Below, in pieces: positions 1 to 8,823 of a stretch of 64,000 bases of DNA. Within the stretch, counting starts at the first letter, position 1. Each line of letters starts with the position of its first letter. The position numbers were made by a program, and so were the translations under genes. This stretch comes from Luteitalea sp. (lineage in GTDB: Bacteria > Acidobacteriota > Vicinamibacteria > Vicinamibacterales > Vicinamibacteraceae), in NCBI GenBank assembly GCA_009377605.1, contig WHTT01000013.1, positions 37,122 through 101,121 on the forward strand. The letters run 5' to 3'. The notes under the pieces are model-generated. The model saw only the letters and a program-made list of their open reading frames with translations. It was not told where the DNA came from and searched no databases.

Positions 1-34
1 TTCTGTTTCCTGTTTCCTGCTTCCCGATCACCTC

Positions 35-1633
35 ATGCCTTTTGGAATCGACGTGCAGCAGTGGCGGGCCCTCGTCCGACTCTCGCTGGTGCTCGACTTG
101 CGGCGGACGCGTGGCTTCAGCTTTGGCGTGCACGAGCGCCGCGGCGCGCGTGGGACGTTGATCGGGCTGTTCCTGTTCCAGGCCGCGCTCGGCGGCCTGC
201 TCGCGTACTTGATCGCCGTCCTGCCGGATCCGTTCGCCTCGGCCACGCTCTACTTTCTCTTACTCATTGCCTCGTTGGCTGCGCTGCTGCTGACCGACTT
301 TCATACGGTCGTCCTCGCGCCCGACGACTTCGCGATCCTCGGCTATCGCCCTGTCGCGTCTCGAACGTTCTTCGCCGCCCGGCTGACGAGTCTGCTGTTG
401 TTTGCGTGGGTGCTCGCGCTTGCGACAAGCGCCGCGCCGCTCGTCGTGTGGATACGGCTGGCCGGCGGACCGCTGGTTGGCGTGGCGGCCCTCGCGGCGA
501 CGCTAGTGGCGAGCGCGCTGACGGCGGTGACCGTCGCAACGGTCTACGGAATGCTTCTGCGCGTGCTACCGGCGGATCGGCTGCACCGGTGGCTCGGCTA
601 CGCGCAGCTCCTGTTCACCTTCGTCGTTTACGGCAGTTTCCTGTTGCTGTCACGCCTTCAATCGGCGCTGTTGCACGTCCGCGTCGAGAAGGGATGGTAT
701 CTCTATCTCGATCCTGCGGCGTGGTTTGCCGCATGGCTGGAGATCGCCGCTGGCCGCGCCGGGTCACTCGACTTCACAGCCGCAGCGGTGCCTGCTGTGT
801 TACTTCTCTTGCTGGGCCCCGTTGCAGCGAGGCGCCTCTCGCTCGAGTATGCCGACCGTCTGGCCAGCCTCTCTGCGGCGACACGTGTGTCGGATACGCC
901 AATCACCTCGCTCGGCCCGCGGATCCTCACGCCGGAGCATCGTGCGGTCGACCTGCTGGTACGCGCCCAGTTTCGCGTCGATCAACGGTTTCGTCTCGCG
1001 ATCTTGAGCATCCTTCCACTCACCGTGCTCTACCTCTTCATGGGAATTGGCGGCGCCACGCCGTCGAGTGGGCTCGGCGTGACGCTGCTGGACGTGGCGG
1101 TCGTGGTCTTTCCGTCGGTGCTCCGCCAGGCGCTCACGCGCAGCGACTGGTTCCGCGCGGCCTGGGTGTACTTTGCGTTGCCAGCCGATCTGATGGCGAT
1201 TGTGATCGCGACCAAGAACGTCGTGCTCGTCCGCTTTCTCCTGCCTTACCTGCTCTTCGTCACCGCGCTGCTTCTCGTCCAAAGCCTGTCCGAGGGCGCG
1301 CCAACCGGCGGTGTCGTGGTATTCCACGTGACTCACGCACTCTGGCTGGGCCTTCTCAGCCACGCGATTCTCATGGTCGAGCTCGCCGCCAATCCGGCGC
1401 TTCCATTCTCCGTCCCTGGGGGCAAGGGTGAGCGGACGTGGCACATCGCCCTGATCACCGTTGCCGCGATTGCCTTGGCAGAAGCCATGCCGTTCGCCTA
1501 CGGCATCCTGTTTGGGTCGGCCGCGCACATGGCTGCGGCGCTGGCCGGCCTGCTGATCATCAACGTGCTGTTACACCGGGTGCTGCTATGGCGGACGCGA
1601 CGGATCATTCGCCATCTCGCGTACGCCGGCTGA
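35..1633 (+). CDS. Polytopic membrane protein, ABC-type permease-like
   Basis: The 532-residue product is almost entirely hydrophobic, with roughly a dozen predicted membrane helices in two blocks (about residues 40-270 and 320-530). They are separated by a charged loop near 280-320. No signal peptide or enzymatic motif is visible. The architecture resembles large bacterial ABC-2-type permeases whose ATPase is encoded just upstream, which here would lie outside the window. The ATG at 35 is taken as start because the preceding bases are repeat DNA. A palindrome lies just after the stop. The permease role is inferred from topology only. Confidence 0.55.
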   Translation: MPFGIDVQQWRALVRLSLVLDLRRTRGFSFGVHERRGARGTLIGLFLFQAALGGLLAYLIAVLPDPFASATLYFLLLIASLAALLLTDFHTVVLAPDDFAILGYRPVASRTFFAARLTSLLLFAWVLALATSAAPLVVWIRLAGGPLVGVAALAATLVASALTAVTVATVYGMLLRVLPADRLHRWLGYAQLLFTFVVYGSFLLLSRLQSALLHVRVEKGWYLYLDPAAWFAAWLEIAAGRAGSLDFTAAAVPAVLLLLLGPVAARRLSLEYADRLASLSAATRVSDTPITSLGPRILTPEHRAVDLLVRAQFRVDQRFRLAILSILPLTVLYLFMGIGGATPSSGLGVTLLDVAVVVFPSVLRQALTRSDWFRAAWVYFALPADLMAIVIATKNVVLVRFLLPYLLFVTALLLVQSLSEGAPTGGVVVFHVTHALWLGLLSHAILMVELAANPALPFSVPGGKGERTWHIALITVAAIALAEAMPFAYGILFGSAAHMAAALAGLLIINVLLHRVLLWRTRRIIRHLAYAG

Positions 1634-1648
1634 GGCGTGAACGCGATT

Positions 1649-1668
1649 GGCGGGGCTGCAGCCCCGCC
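1649..1668. repeat. GC-rich perfect palindrome after the permease gene
   Basis: A 20-bp perfect inverted repeat (GGCGGGGCTG/CAGCCCCGCC) lies 15 bp beyond the stop of the upstream gene. It could act as a hairpin transcription terminator, but no clear T-tract follows. It resembles the other intergenic palindromes in this window. Confidence 0.6.
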
Positions 1669-1704
1669 TTCAGTTGAGACCAAGTAGGGTACAGTAGGAA
1701 CATC

Positions 1705-2817
1705 ATGGTTGACCGGGCGTTCGCGATCGACCAGCGTTACATGGCCCTCCTGGAGCAAATCCGCGACGCCGTGTTGGTGGTCGACGGTCATGGTCTGCTG
1801 ACGCTCGTCAACGCCGCCTTGGTTCGCCTCGCCGGACAGACCGCCGATCAGCTCGTCGGTCAGCCCTTCACGGCGCTGGTCGCGCCCGAGAACCGGGGAA
1901 GCCTCCGTCATGGTCTCGAGAGCCTGACGACCGATGCTGAGGTCCAGTTGGCGATGACCCTTGTCCGCCCGGATGGCGCGCGCGTCGACACCGCCGCGCG
2001 CGCTCGCCGCATCGGACCGGACGCCGTGCAGTTGCTCTTCGATCCGGTCATCCAGTCGCCTCAGCACGAGGAGCGCCTGAGACATGCGCAACGCATGGAG
2101 GTCGTGGGCCGCCTTGCCGGCGGCATCGCCCACGACTTCAACAACTTGCTCACGGCAATCGTTGGCTATTGCGATCTGCTCGAAGAGCAGCTCATGGAGG
2201 CCGACGTGCGTCGCGGCGACCTCGAAGAGATCCGTGTAGCGGCCATGCGGGGCGCAGCGCTCACACGCCAGCTGCTCGCGCTGGGCCGCCGTCATGTCTC
2301 GCAGCGGTCGCCACTCGACCTGAACGCGCTGCTGCATCAAATGGACCATCTGTTGGAGCGCCTCGTTGGCGGCGAGGTCGCCGTGGTGTTCGACCTGGCC
2401 TCCGATCTCCTGATCATCGAGGCGGACAGGGCCCACGTCGAGCAAGTCGTCCTCAACCTTGCGACGAATGCTCGCGACGCGATGCCCGATGGTGGTACCT
2501 TGACGATTCGCACGGCGAACGAGGTGCTCGAGGCGGCACAGGTCCAAGACCACCCGGGGATGCCGCCGGGGCTCTTCATCCTGCTCGAAGTGAGCGACAC
2601 GGGTGTGGGCATGACGCCGGATGTCCAGGCGCGCATGTTCGAGCCCTTCTACACGACGAAGGAGCCGACCAAGGGGACGGGGCTCGGATTGCCAATGGTG
2701 CAGGCGATCGTGTCCGAAGGCCACGGGTTCGTGGAGGTCGAGAGCGCGTCCGAGCGCGGCTCGACGTTTCGCGTGCACCTGCCGGCCGCCGAGCTCGCGT
2801 CGGATGACGCGAGATGA
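1705..2817 (+). CDS. PAS-domain sensor histidine kinase
   Basis: This is a 370-residue soluble kinase. A PAS-like sensor spans about residues 8-115, followed by the dimerisation helix with H-box GGIAHDFNNLL (His143 is the likely phosphorylation site). The ATPase domain has N-box NARDAMPDGG (about 254), G1 DTGVGM (about 298), F-box EPFYTTK and G2 GTGLGL (about 325). There are no membrane segments, so it probably senses a cytoplasmic signal. No response regulator is adjacent, so the partner is unknown. The downstream TPR gene overlaps by 4 bases (ATGA), which suggests translational coupling. Confidence 0.92.
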   Translation: MVDRAFAIDQRYMALLEQIRDAVLVVDGHGLLTLVNAALVRLAGQTADQLVGQPFTALVAPENRGSLRHGLESLTTDAEVQLAMTLVRPDGARVDTAARARRIGPDAVQLLFDPVIQSPQHEERLRHAQRMEVVGRLAGGIAHDFNNLLTAIVGYCDLLEEQLMEADVRRGDLEEIRVAAMRGAALTRQLLALGRRHVSQRSPLDLNALLHQMDHLLERLVGGEVAVVFDLASDLLIIEADRAHVEQVVLNLATNARDAMPDGGTLTIRTANEVLEAAQVQDHPGMPPGLFILLEVSDTGVGMTPDVQARMFEPFYTTKEPTKGTGLGLPMVQAIVSEGHGFVEVESASERGSTFRVHLPAAELASDDAR

Positions 2818-4436
2818 TCCGAGCATCCGTTGTCCGCACAGCGGCGGCGCTCGTCTGCGCTAGCGGCCTCGTTGCTCGCGCCGATGTCACGGTTGACCAG
2901 GCCGACTCAGGGAAGCAGTGCAGCGCTGAGGCGTCCGCGCACGCGGATAAGGGGAAGCGCCTCGCCCTCGTGCTCGCGATGGACGAGGCGCGCCAAGCCT
3001 TTCAACGAGCCGCCACGCTCGACCCGCAGTGCCCAGTTGTTCAGTGGGGGCTGGCGGTCAGCAATCTGCCATGGCCCGGGGCAACGCCCACGCGTCTTGC
3101 GGAGGCACGAGCCCGCGACGAGCTGACGCGGGCAGGTGAGGCCGCAACCGGCCTGCAGCGCGCACACGTTCAGGCGCTCACCTCGCTGTTCGAGCCGGCA
3201 GACGAGCCGTTCCCTCGCCGCAGACTGGCGTATCGCGACGCGCTCCGCCGACTCGTCAAGGCGCATCCAGGCGACAACGAAGCGGTCGTGTGGCTCGCAT
3301 TTGCCGAGCTGGCGCTTTCGACGGTGCCAGGTGACGAGGCGGCCAAGCGGGCAGCGGCGGTCGTCGGCGAGCGCTTCGGTGGCGTGCCGCGCGTGGCGAG
3401 CGCAGCGTTCGCACTGCTGCTGGCGATTGACGACGGCGCCAGTCCCGGTGACGATGCCCATCGGGTGGCGGATGTGGTGGCGCGCACCGCACCTGCTGTG
3501 CCTGGGCCGCGTCACGCCTCTGCACGACTGTATCGAGAGCTTGGTCTGTGGGAAGAGGCGGCGCGGCAGGACGAGGTGGCCCTGGGGCTCGTGGACGCGC
3601 TGATCGATCGGCGCTTGATGTACGGTCCGGGGCAGCAGTCGTTCATGCCGGAATCGCTACTCAGCTCGTACACGGAGCTGGGGCGGTTCGAGGACGCGGC
3701 CGCGCTCGTCGAAAGGATCGAGGAGGCGCTCGCGCGACCGGATGAAGCGCCGGAGCCCGCGACCGTCGATCGTGCGCGGCGTGGGCTCGCCGAGATGCGG
3801 GTGCGCCTGGCTCTCGAGCGCCAGGACTTGACCCTGGGCGCATCGCTTCCTCGTCGCCTCTTCGCCGATCAGGACCTCGATCTCTATTGGTTTGCGCGCG
3901 GGATGAGCGCCGCACGCTCCGCGTTTCCGCACCAGGATCAGGCCGCCTTTGCCGAGGCGCGTGAAGCGGCTGCCGAGCTCGAGGTCCTTGCGCGCGCGGC
4001 TGGTGCGTCGAGCGAGAGCATGCGCCGTTGGCTGTTGGTGCGGGCGGCGATCGCGGGCGGGCAGTATGAGCGCGACGAGATGACCGTGATGCTACGCCAA
4101 GCGCAAGAGATCGAGGGAAACCTGCGCGCGAGCGGCCAGCTCCGCCAGCCGCTCCTCTGGGCAGAGGAAGTCGCAGGCGATCTCCGCTTGCAGGTCGACG
4201 AGACCGGCCACGCCCGGCTGCATTACGTCAACCTCTTGGCGAAACAGCCACGCCGCGCACGGGCATTGCTCGGTCTGGCACGGGCAGAGCGCCTGCGCGA
4301 CCAGCCTGCCGCGGCTGGCGCGGCCTACCGCCGCTTTCTCGAGGTCTGGGGCCAGGCGGATGCGGGGCGGCCCGAGCTCGACGAGGCGCGGACGTTTCTA
4401 GCAGAGGGCGCGTTCGGCGAACGCGCCCTACCATAG
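2814..4436 (+). CDS. Secreted TPR-type helical repeat protein
   Basis: The 540-residue product begins with a probable signal peptide (residues 1-23, ending near ARA). The rest is alpha-helical with tetratricopeptide-like patterning, for example around residues 40-75 (ARQAFQRAATLDPQCP) and 470-510 (LGLARAERLRDQPAAAGAAYRRFLEVW). No catalytic motif was recognised. Translation is coupled to the histidine kinase gene by an ATGA overlap, so the two probably form an operon, and this protein may feed or receive the sensory signal. The last residues (about GAFGERALP) are encoded by a perfect palindrome, so the natural 3' end may have been replaced by a repeat. Confidence 0.7.
   Translation: MIRASVVRTAAALVCASGLVARADVTVDQADSGKQCSAEASAHADKGKRLALVLAMDEARQAFQRAATLDPQCPVVQWGLAVSNLPWPGATPTRLAEARARDELTRAGEAATGLQRAHVQALTSLFEPADEPFPRRRLAYRDALRRLVKAHPGDNEAVVWLAFAELALSTVPGDEAAKRAAAVVGERFGGVPRVASAAFALLLAIDDGASPGDDAHRVADVVARTAPAVPGPRHASARLYRELGLWEEAARQDEVALGLVDALIDRRLMYGPGQQSFMPESLLSSYTELGRFEDAAALVERIEEALARPDEAPEPATVDRARRGLAEMRVRLALERQDLTLGASLPRRLFADQDLDLYWFARGMSAARSAFPHQDQAAFAEAREAAAELEVLARAAGASSESMRRWLLVRAAIAGGQYERDEMTVMLRQAQEIEGNLRASGQLRQPLLWAEEVAGDLRLQVDETGHARLHYVNLLAKQPRRARALLGLARAERLRDQPAAAGAAYRRFLEVWGQADAGRPELDEARTFLAEGAFGERALP
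4405..4429. repeat. Perfect palindrome inside a coding 3' end
   Basis: Two perfect 12-bp arms (AGGGCGCGTTCG and its complement) flank one base. The repeat encodes the last residues of the TPR protein and ends just before its stop. It belongs to the class of intergenic palindromes seen throughout this window. Confidence 0.7.
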
Positions 4437-4447
4437 GCAGGAGGTAG

Positions 4448-4468
4448 GGACGCCTCGCCGAGGCGTCC
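4448..4468. repeat. GGACGCCTCG palindrome, terminator-like
   Basis: A 21-bp perfect inverted repeat (arms GGACGCCTCG and its complement around one base) lies 11 bp after the TPR gene stop. It could form a strong hairpin at the mRNA 3' end. No T-run follows. Confidence 0.6.
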
Positions 4469-4547
4469 GTTACTGATCCCGGCGTCAGCTGAGTTACACT
4501 ATTTGGATGTTCGCCGGTACTTTCCGGCAGGGAGAAGGGGACAACCT

Positions 4548-4796
4548 ATGAGTGACGCTGGAGAGGGCCTAATCGACGCCGAGGCCCGGTTACAAGAGCA
4601 GCTTGACGCACGTGAGCATGACCGTCGCCGGCGAGGACTGGCGGCTGGTCTCGACCCCGAGCGGGTGCGGCAACTCGAATCGTGGCGTCTCGCTCGGGCC
4701 GAGCTCCTCAGCCAGCTCGAGGCGACGCAACATCCCGTCCGGCGCGAGCAGCTCGCCCTGGCAATCGCCGAGCTCGACCGGCGCCTCGCCGAATAG
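4548..4796 (+). CDS. Small charged helical protein, unknown function
   Basis: The 82-residue product starts MSDAGEGL. An in-frame start exists 45 bases upstream, but the ATG at 4548 is preceded by the purine-rich GGAGAAGGGG at proper spacing. The sequence is rich in Arg, Glu, Leu and Ala and patterned as one or two amphipathic helices (coiled-coil-like), with no Cys and no membrane segment. I do not recognise the family. It sits alone between two repeat clusters. Confidence 0.55.
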   Translation: MSDAGEGLIDAEARLQEQLDAREHDRRRRGLAAGLDPERVRQLESWRLARAELLSQLEATQHPVRREQLALAIAELDRRLAE

Positions 4797-4798
4797 AG

Positions 4799-5021
4799 CA
4801 GGAATCAGGATTCAGGAAATAGAAAACGGGAAACGGGACGGAAACCGTGGGAATCGGGGCTCCGGCGTCAGCCAGGGGCGGCGAGCGGGCGGCCGACCTG
4901 CAACGCTTGCCTCAGGCTGGACCGTGCTCCCTTTAACCCTGATCGCTCGCAGTCCTTCCTGACCATGCTGATGCCTGACCCTACACGTGATTCCCGATTC
5001 CTGAATCCCGATTCCTGATTT
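4799..5021. repeat. Intergenic repeat cluster (gaatc-agga / gattcctg motifs)
   Basis: This gene-free stretch starts with GAATCAGGATTCAGG-type units and ends with GATTCCTGAATCCCGATTCC-type units in opposite orientation. Similar units occur at 1-31, 9784-9805 and 15241-15267. They look like a dispersed intergenic repeat family rather than coding DNA. The middle holds nothing recognisable. Confidence 0.6.
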
Positions 5022-5022
5022 C

Positions 5023-5739
5023 ATGTCCTTCGTCCGCTGCGCCGCGGCGTACGCAGTACACGTCTACACGGCCTCTGGCGCGCTTTGTGCGTTGGCGGCG
5101 CTTGGTCCAATCACACGGCACGATTCAAGGACCGCGTTCCTGTGGTTATCGCTGGCCGTCATCATCGACGCCAGTGACGGTGCGCTCGCGCGTTTGGTCC
5201 GCGTTCGCGAGCACGCGCCCCTCATCGATGGCGCCCGCCTCGACGATATCGTCGACTATCTGACGTACGTCCTCGTCCCCGTGCTGCTCTTGCTGGAGGC
5301 GGGCATGTTTCCGGCGGGCTGGGGTGCTCTGGCTGCGAGCGCTGTCCTCCTGGCAAGCGCGCTAGGTTTTGCGCGGCGCGACGCCAAGTCAGCGGATCAC
5401 TTCTTCACCGGATTTCCATCCTATTGGAACGTCGTCGCTCTCTATCTCGTCGCGTTCGAGTGGTCGCCGTTCACCAACATGTTGGTCGTGTCGTTGTTCG
5501 TCGTGTTGGTGTTCGTGCCGATCGGGTACGTCTACCCCTCGCAGATTCCCACGCTTCGTCTCCTGACGGTAGCCTGGTGCGCGGTGTGGGGCATTCAGGT
5601 GCTGGCGATTATCTGGGCGTTGCCTGACGTCAGCCGCACGTTGCTCTGGAGCTCGCTAGCATTCCCGGTGTACTACGGGACGTTGTCCATTGTGCTGCAT
5701 ACGCACCGCCCAAGGATTCATCGCAGCGGCGCGTGTTGA
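5023..5739 (+). CDS. pcs: CDP-alcohol phosphatidyltransferase, phosphatidylcholine-synthase-like
   Basis: The 238-residue membrane enzyme has about eight hydrophobic helices. The CDP-alcohol phosphatidyltransferase signature DG-x2-AR-x(n)-G-x3-D-x3-D is visible at about residues 53-79 (DGALAR ... DGARLDDIVD). Length, the AAYAVHVYTASGA start and the lipid-binding loop match bacterial phosphatidylcholine synthase, which joins CDP-diacylglycerol and choline in the inner membrane. A related CDP-alcohol transferase cannot be excluded. No lipid genes are adjacent. Confidence 0.8.
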   Translation: MSFVRCAAAYAVHVYTASGALCALAALGPITRHDSRTAFLWLSLAVIIDASDGALARLVRVREHAPLIDGARLDDIVDYLTYVLVPVLLLLEAGMFPAGWGALAASAVLLASALGFARRDAKSADHFFTGFPSYWNVVALYLVAFEWSPFTNMLVVSLFVVLVFVPIGYVYPSQIPTLRLLTVAWCAVWGIQVLAIIWALPDVSRTLLWSSLAFPVYYGTLSIVLHTHRPRIHRSGAC

Positions 5740-5802
5740 CTGCTGACCGTCATGGCGCGAGACCTGAAGGCCCCGCGCTACGCCGAGACTTTGAGTGCGT
5801 AG

Positions 5803-5824
5803 CGCGCGGGCTCTAGCCCGCGCG
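5803..5824. repeat. Palindrome containing the M61 peptidase stop codon
   Basis: Ten-base arms (CGCGCGGGCT and its complement) flank two bases. The stop codon and the last two to three codons of the leftward M61 peptidase gene lie inside this repeat. It may double as that gene's terminator hairpin. Confidence 0.6.
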
Positions 5825-7675
5825 TCCTCCAGTGCTGGCGCCTGGTTCGCTGCCGTTGAGCCAGGCGCGGAGGTTCGCGCGCTGCGCGTCGGTCGCATCC
5901 GAATCCACTTCCAGCGTCCAACGGTCAGCTGCTGGTTCTTCTCCCAGCGTGATATCGAGGTGCATCAGTTGGTCCCGTCGTGCCACGAGCATCGACACGT
6001 TGCTGCCCGGTTGGTAGCTCGCGAGCCGCCGATCGAGCTGCCCACGCTCAGGGGGCACGCGGAAGTCATCGATCGCCAAGATCTCGTCATCCGCGTTGAG
6101 GCCTCCGTCGAAGGCAGGCGAATCTCTCACCACTCCTGTCGCAACGAGACGCCCCTCCTTCACAGCCGTCTCCGTACCGAGCCACGCCTTGGAGCGGCGA
6201 TTTGGATCAGTCGGTTTGAAGCGGAGGCCGTACCACTCGAGCGCCGCGCTGTAATCGAGCTCCTTGGTCGTATCAATGGCATCCTGTAGCCATGACTCCA
6301 GGTCTACGCCTGCGACCTCGGTGAATGTTTGCCTGAGCTCCGCTTGCGTGTACCCACGAGGGCCCGCGAAGCGCTCGTACGCGAGCCGCATCGCATCGTC
6401 GAGCGATTGCCGTCCATTGGTCGCCTGCCGAATCCTGGCGTCGAGCAGAAACCCGACGACGGCGCCCTTGGTGTAGTAGCTGATCGTGGTATTGGCCGTG
6501 TTCTCATCGGGCCGGTAATGCTTGATCCAGGCGTCGTACGAGGCGCCGCTGACCGGCTGGACAGCCCTTCCTGGCGTCGTCTGCAGCCCTTTGATCGTGT
6601 TGCCGAGGCTTCCCAAGTACTCATCGTCGGTCGTGAGACCTGCACGACGCACCAGCAGGTCGCCATAGTAACTCGTGAATCCTTCGCCCACCCATAGCCC
6701 GGTTGTGTGGACCTCGTTTTCGTAGTCGAACGGGCCGAGCTCACGCGGGCGCAGGCGCTTGATGTTCCATGTGTGGAAGAACTCGTGGCTGACGAGGCCG
6801 AGCCAGTCGCGATAGCGCTCTCGCGTGCGGGTCCCCCAGCGGCTGAACATCAACGTCGTCGAGTTCTTGTGCTCGAGCCCGCCGCCCGCCTCGGTGAGAA
6901 GATTGAGGAAGACGTACTTCTCGTACGGCAGGGTGCCCCAGAAACGCTCGGTGGCACGCACGACCTGCTCCACATCGCGCGCCGAGCGTGGGCCGTCCCA
7001 CACACCGTCCTCGCTGTCGTTGACGAGCGCGTGCTTCTTGCCTGCCACCTCGAACTCGTACACGGCAGGATTGCCCGCGACGATCGGCGAATCCACGAGC
7101 GTATCGAAATCAGGCGCCACATAGTGGTGTGGTGTGCCCTCTGGCGCCGCCGGCAGGGAGGTCTGTGTCGTCTTCCATCCATCCGGCAGGCTGAGCGTTA
7201 CATCGTGCGGCCGCGCCACGCTTGTCTCTGCAAGCGTGATGAACGTCGGCGCACCATTGAGCAGCGCAAATCCGGCGTCGACCCAGTTGGTTCGCACCGA
7301 CATCTCATGTGCGTACACTCGGTACTGGACCACGACGGAGGAGGCGCCTTGGGTGGTCACGCGCCAGCGGTTCTTGCGGGTCTTCTCGACGGGAAGGGCA
7401 GAGCCGGTTGGTGCCTTCGCCGTCAGATCCTCGACGTGTCTGGAATATTCGCGCACGAGATACGAGCCAGGTGTCCAGACAGCCATCATGAGCTCAATCG
7501 CTGGCCGGCCACCGGTCGGGTATGTCGCTTCGATCTCCACGTAGTTCGTCTGTGGGGCGGCGAAGCGAACAGTGTAGCGAATGGGCTCAGGGACGGTTTG
7601 CCCAGCGAGATTAGAGGCCATCGTCATGAGGCACAGAGCGGCGAGGAGCGAGAGTCGAAGACAACCCACGTGCAT
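5813..7675 (-). CDS. Secreted M61-family peptidase with PDZ domain
   Basis: The 620-residue protein has a signal peptide (about 1-25). The family beta-sandwich region follows, then the thermolysin-like core with the zinc site HEFFHTWNIKRLRP near residue 293 and the downstream glutamate in GEGFTSYY. The C-terminal part (about 510-600) has PDZ character (VVRDSPAFDGGLNADDEILAIDDF). These are the hallmarks of M61 glycyl aminopeptidases, which are periplasmic in Gram-negative bacteria. It is divergent from the acetamidase gene with about 60 bp between the starts. Confidence 0.9.
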   Translation of the reverse strand: MHVGCLRLSLLAALCLMTMASNLAGQTVPEPIRYTVRFAAPQTNYVEIEATYPTGGRPAIELMMAVWTPGSYLVREYSRHVEDLTAKAPTGSALPVEKTRKNRWRVTTQGASSVVVQYRVYAHEMSVRTNWVDAGFALLNGAPTFITLAETSVARPHDVTLSLPDGWKTTQTSLPAAPEGTPHHYVAPDFDTLVDSPIVAGNPAVYEFEVAGKKHALVNDSEDGVWDGPRSARDVEQVVRATERFWGTLPYEKYVFLNLLTEAGGGLEHKNSTTLMFSRWGTRTRERYRDWLGLVSHEFFHTWNIKRLRPRELGPFDYENEVHTTGLWVGEGFTSYYGDLLVRRAGLTTDDEYLGSLGNTIKGLQTTPGRAVQPVSGASYDAWIKHYRPDENTANTTISYYTKGAVVGFLLDARIRQATNGRQSLDDAMRLAYERFAGPRGYTQAELRQTFTEVAGVDLESWLQDAIDTTKELDYSAALEWYGLRFKPTDPNRRSKAWLGTETAVKEGRLVATGVVRDSPAFDGGLNADDEILAIDDFRVPPERGQLDRRLASYQPGSNVSMLVARRDQLMHLDITLGEEPAADRWTLEVDSDATDAQRANLRAWLNGSEPGASTGGRAG

Positions 7676-7736
7676 AGCGATATCGTATCAGGGCTTGGTC
7701 TACTGGCATCGTCGTGACATTGAAAAGGAGCTGTCC

Positions 7737-8702
7737 ATGAGAATGCTGACCTGCTTGGCCGGGGCCGTGCTGCTGGTAGGGGGCGCGGCGCGAGCGGAAA
7801 CACATCGGCTGACGCCAACTGTCGGCCACCGCACGTTTGCCGCGCGGCCACCGGTGCTGACCATCAAGCCGGGCGACGTGGTCGAGAGCGAGACGTTGTG
7901 GGGCGAATGGTATGAAAAGGCAGGCGGCAAGTGGCCCGGCGAGGTCGGTCCGATCGCCATCGAGGGTGCGGAGCCCGGCGACACTCTCGTTGTCGAGGTG
8001 CTTCAGGTGCAGCCCAATCGCGACACCGCCGTGTCGACCCAGGGCGGCACGTTTGGCGCGCTGGTGCCGGACAGCGGCACTGCATTTCTCAACGAGTCGT
8101 TTCCGCGCGGCCGATATATCTGGCGACTCGATCGCGAGAAGATGACGGGGACGCTCGACATGCCAGCCAGTCGCATGACGTCCATCACCGTGCCCCTCAG
8201 ACCCATGCTCGGCCGTGTGGCGGTGGCGCCCCCGGGTGAAGAGGCGTTCGATGGCCTGTGGCCAGGACGATTCGGCGGCAACATGGATATCTCGGACGTG
8301 CACGAGGGAACGACGGTCTACCTGCCCGTCTTTCACAAGGGCGCGCTGTTCTATTTTGGCGATGGCCATGCTCTTCAGGGCGACGGAGAGGTATGCGGCT
8401 CTGGTCTCGAAACGTCGATGAAGGTGGCGTTTCGGTTCAATCTCTTGAAGGGAAAGAGTATTACCTGGCCGCGTCTCGAGGACGAGCAGTTTCTCATGGT
8501 TGCTGGCAGCGCGCGTCCCCTGACCGATGCGCTTCGTATCGCGTACGTCGAGCTCATCAAGTGGTTGGTCGACGAGCATGGGTTCGACAAGCAGGACGCG
8601 TATCAGCTCGTGTCACAGGTTGGTGTCGTCCGCGTCGCGCAGGTCGTGGACCCCATCTACACGGTGGTCGCCAAGTTCCCGAAGCAGTACCTGCCTCGAT
8701 AA
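7737..8702 (+). CDS. Exported acetamidase/formamidase-family protein
   Basis: The 321-residue product has a signal peptide (MRMLTCLAGAVLLVGGAARA). The ATG at 7737 follows AAAGGAG at ideal spacing, so the longer in-frame opening is not used. The body matches the FmdA/AmdA acetamidase/formamidase fold, including GEVGPIAIEGAEPGDTL, FGGNMD and GDGHALQGDGEVCGSG, expected to hydrolyse short amides to ammonia and an acid. Export is unusual for cytoplasmic amide catabolism. The TAA stop lies at the edge of a long palindrome. Confidence 0.85.
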   Translation: MRMLTCLAGAVLLVGGAARAETHRLTPTVGHRTFAARPPVLTIKPGDVVESETLWGEWYEKAGGKWPGEVGPIAIEGAEPGDTLVVEVLQVQPNRDTAVSTQGGTFGALVPDSGTAFLNESFPRGRYIWRLDREKMTGTLDMPASRMTSITVPLRPMLGRVAVAPPGEEAFDGLWPGRFGGNMDISDVHEGTTVYLPVFHKGALFYFGDGHALQGDGEVCGSGLETSMKVAFRFNLLKGKSITWPRLEDEQFLMVAGSARPLTDALRIAYVELIKWLVDEHGFDKQDAYQLVSQVGVVRVAQVVDPIYTVVAKFPKQYLPR

Positions 8703-8779
8703 AAGGAACCGGGTACCTTTTCGGGAGCGAAAGGTACCCGGTTCCTTTTCGAGTGTCGAAAATGGCGGGTGCCATTCGA
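8701..8779. repeat. Two consecutive intergenic hairpin repeats
   Basis: The first has arms of about 22 bp (8701-8723 and 8728-8749; core AAAGGAACCGGGTACCTTT, one T difference). It encloses the acetamidase stop. The second is shorter (8757-8779, arms around AATGGC/GCCATT). A half-like unit with the same GATACCCGGTTCCTTTTT core recurs at 53406-53431, so this is a dispersed family. Confidence 0.75.
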
Positions 8780-8823
8780 CTAGTGGGTGTGGCCGGGCTG
8801 TGATCCGGCAAAGGAGAATAGAC

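Noticed and set aside
1498..2826. Long open frame (442 codons) antisense to the histidine kinase
   Set aside because: GC-rich shadow; the plus strand has all kinase motifs and the antisense product is Arg/His-rich without any motif.
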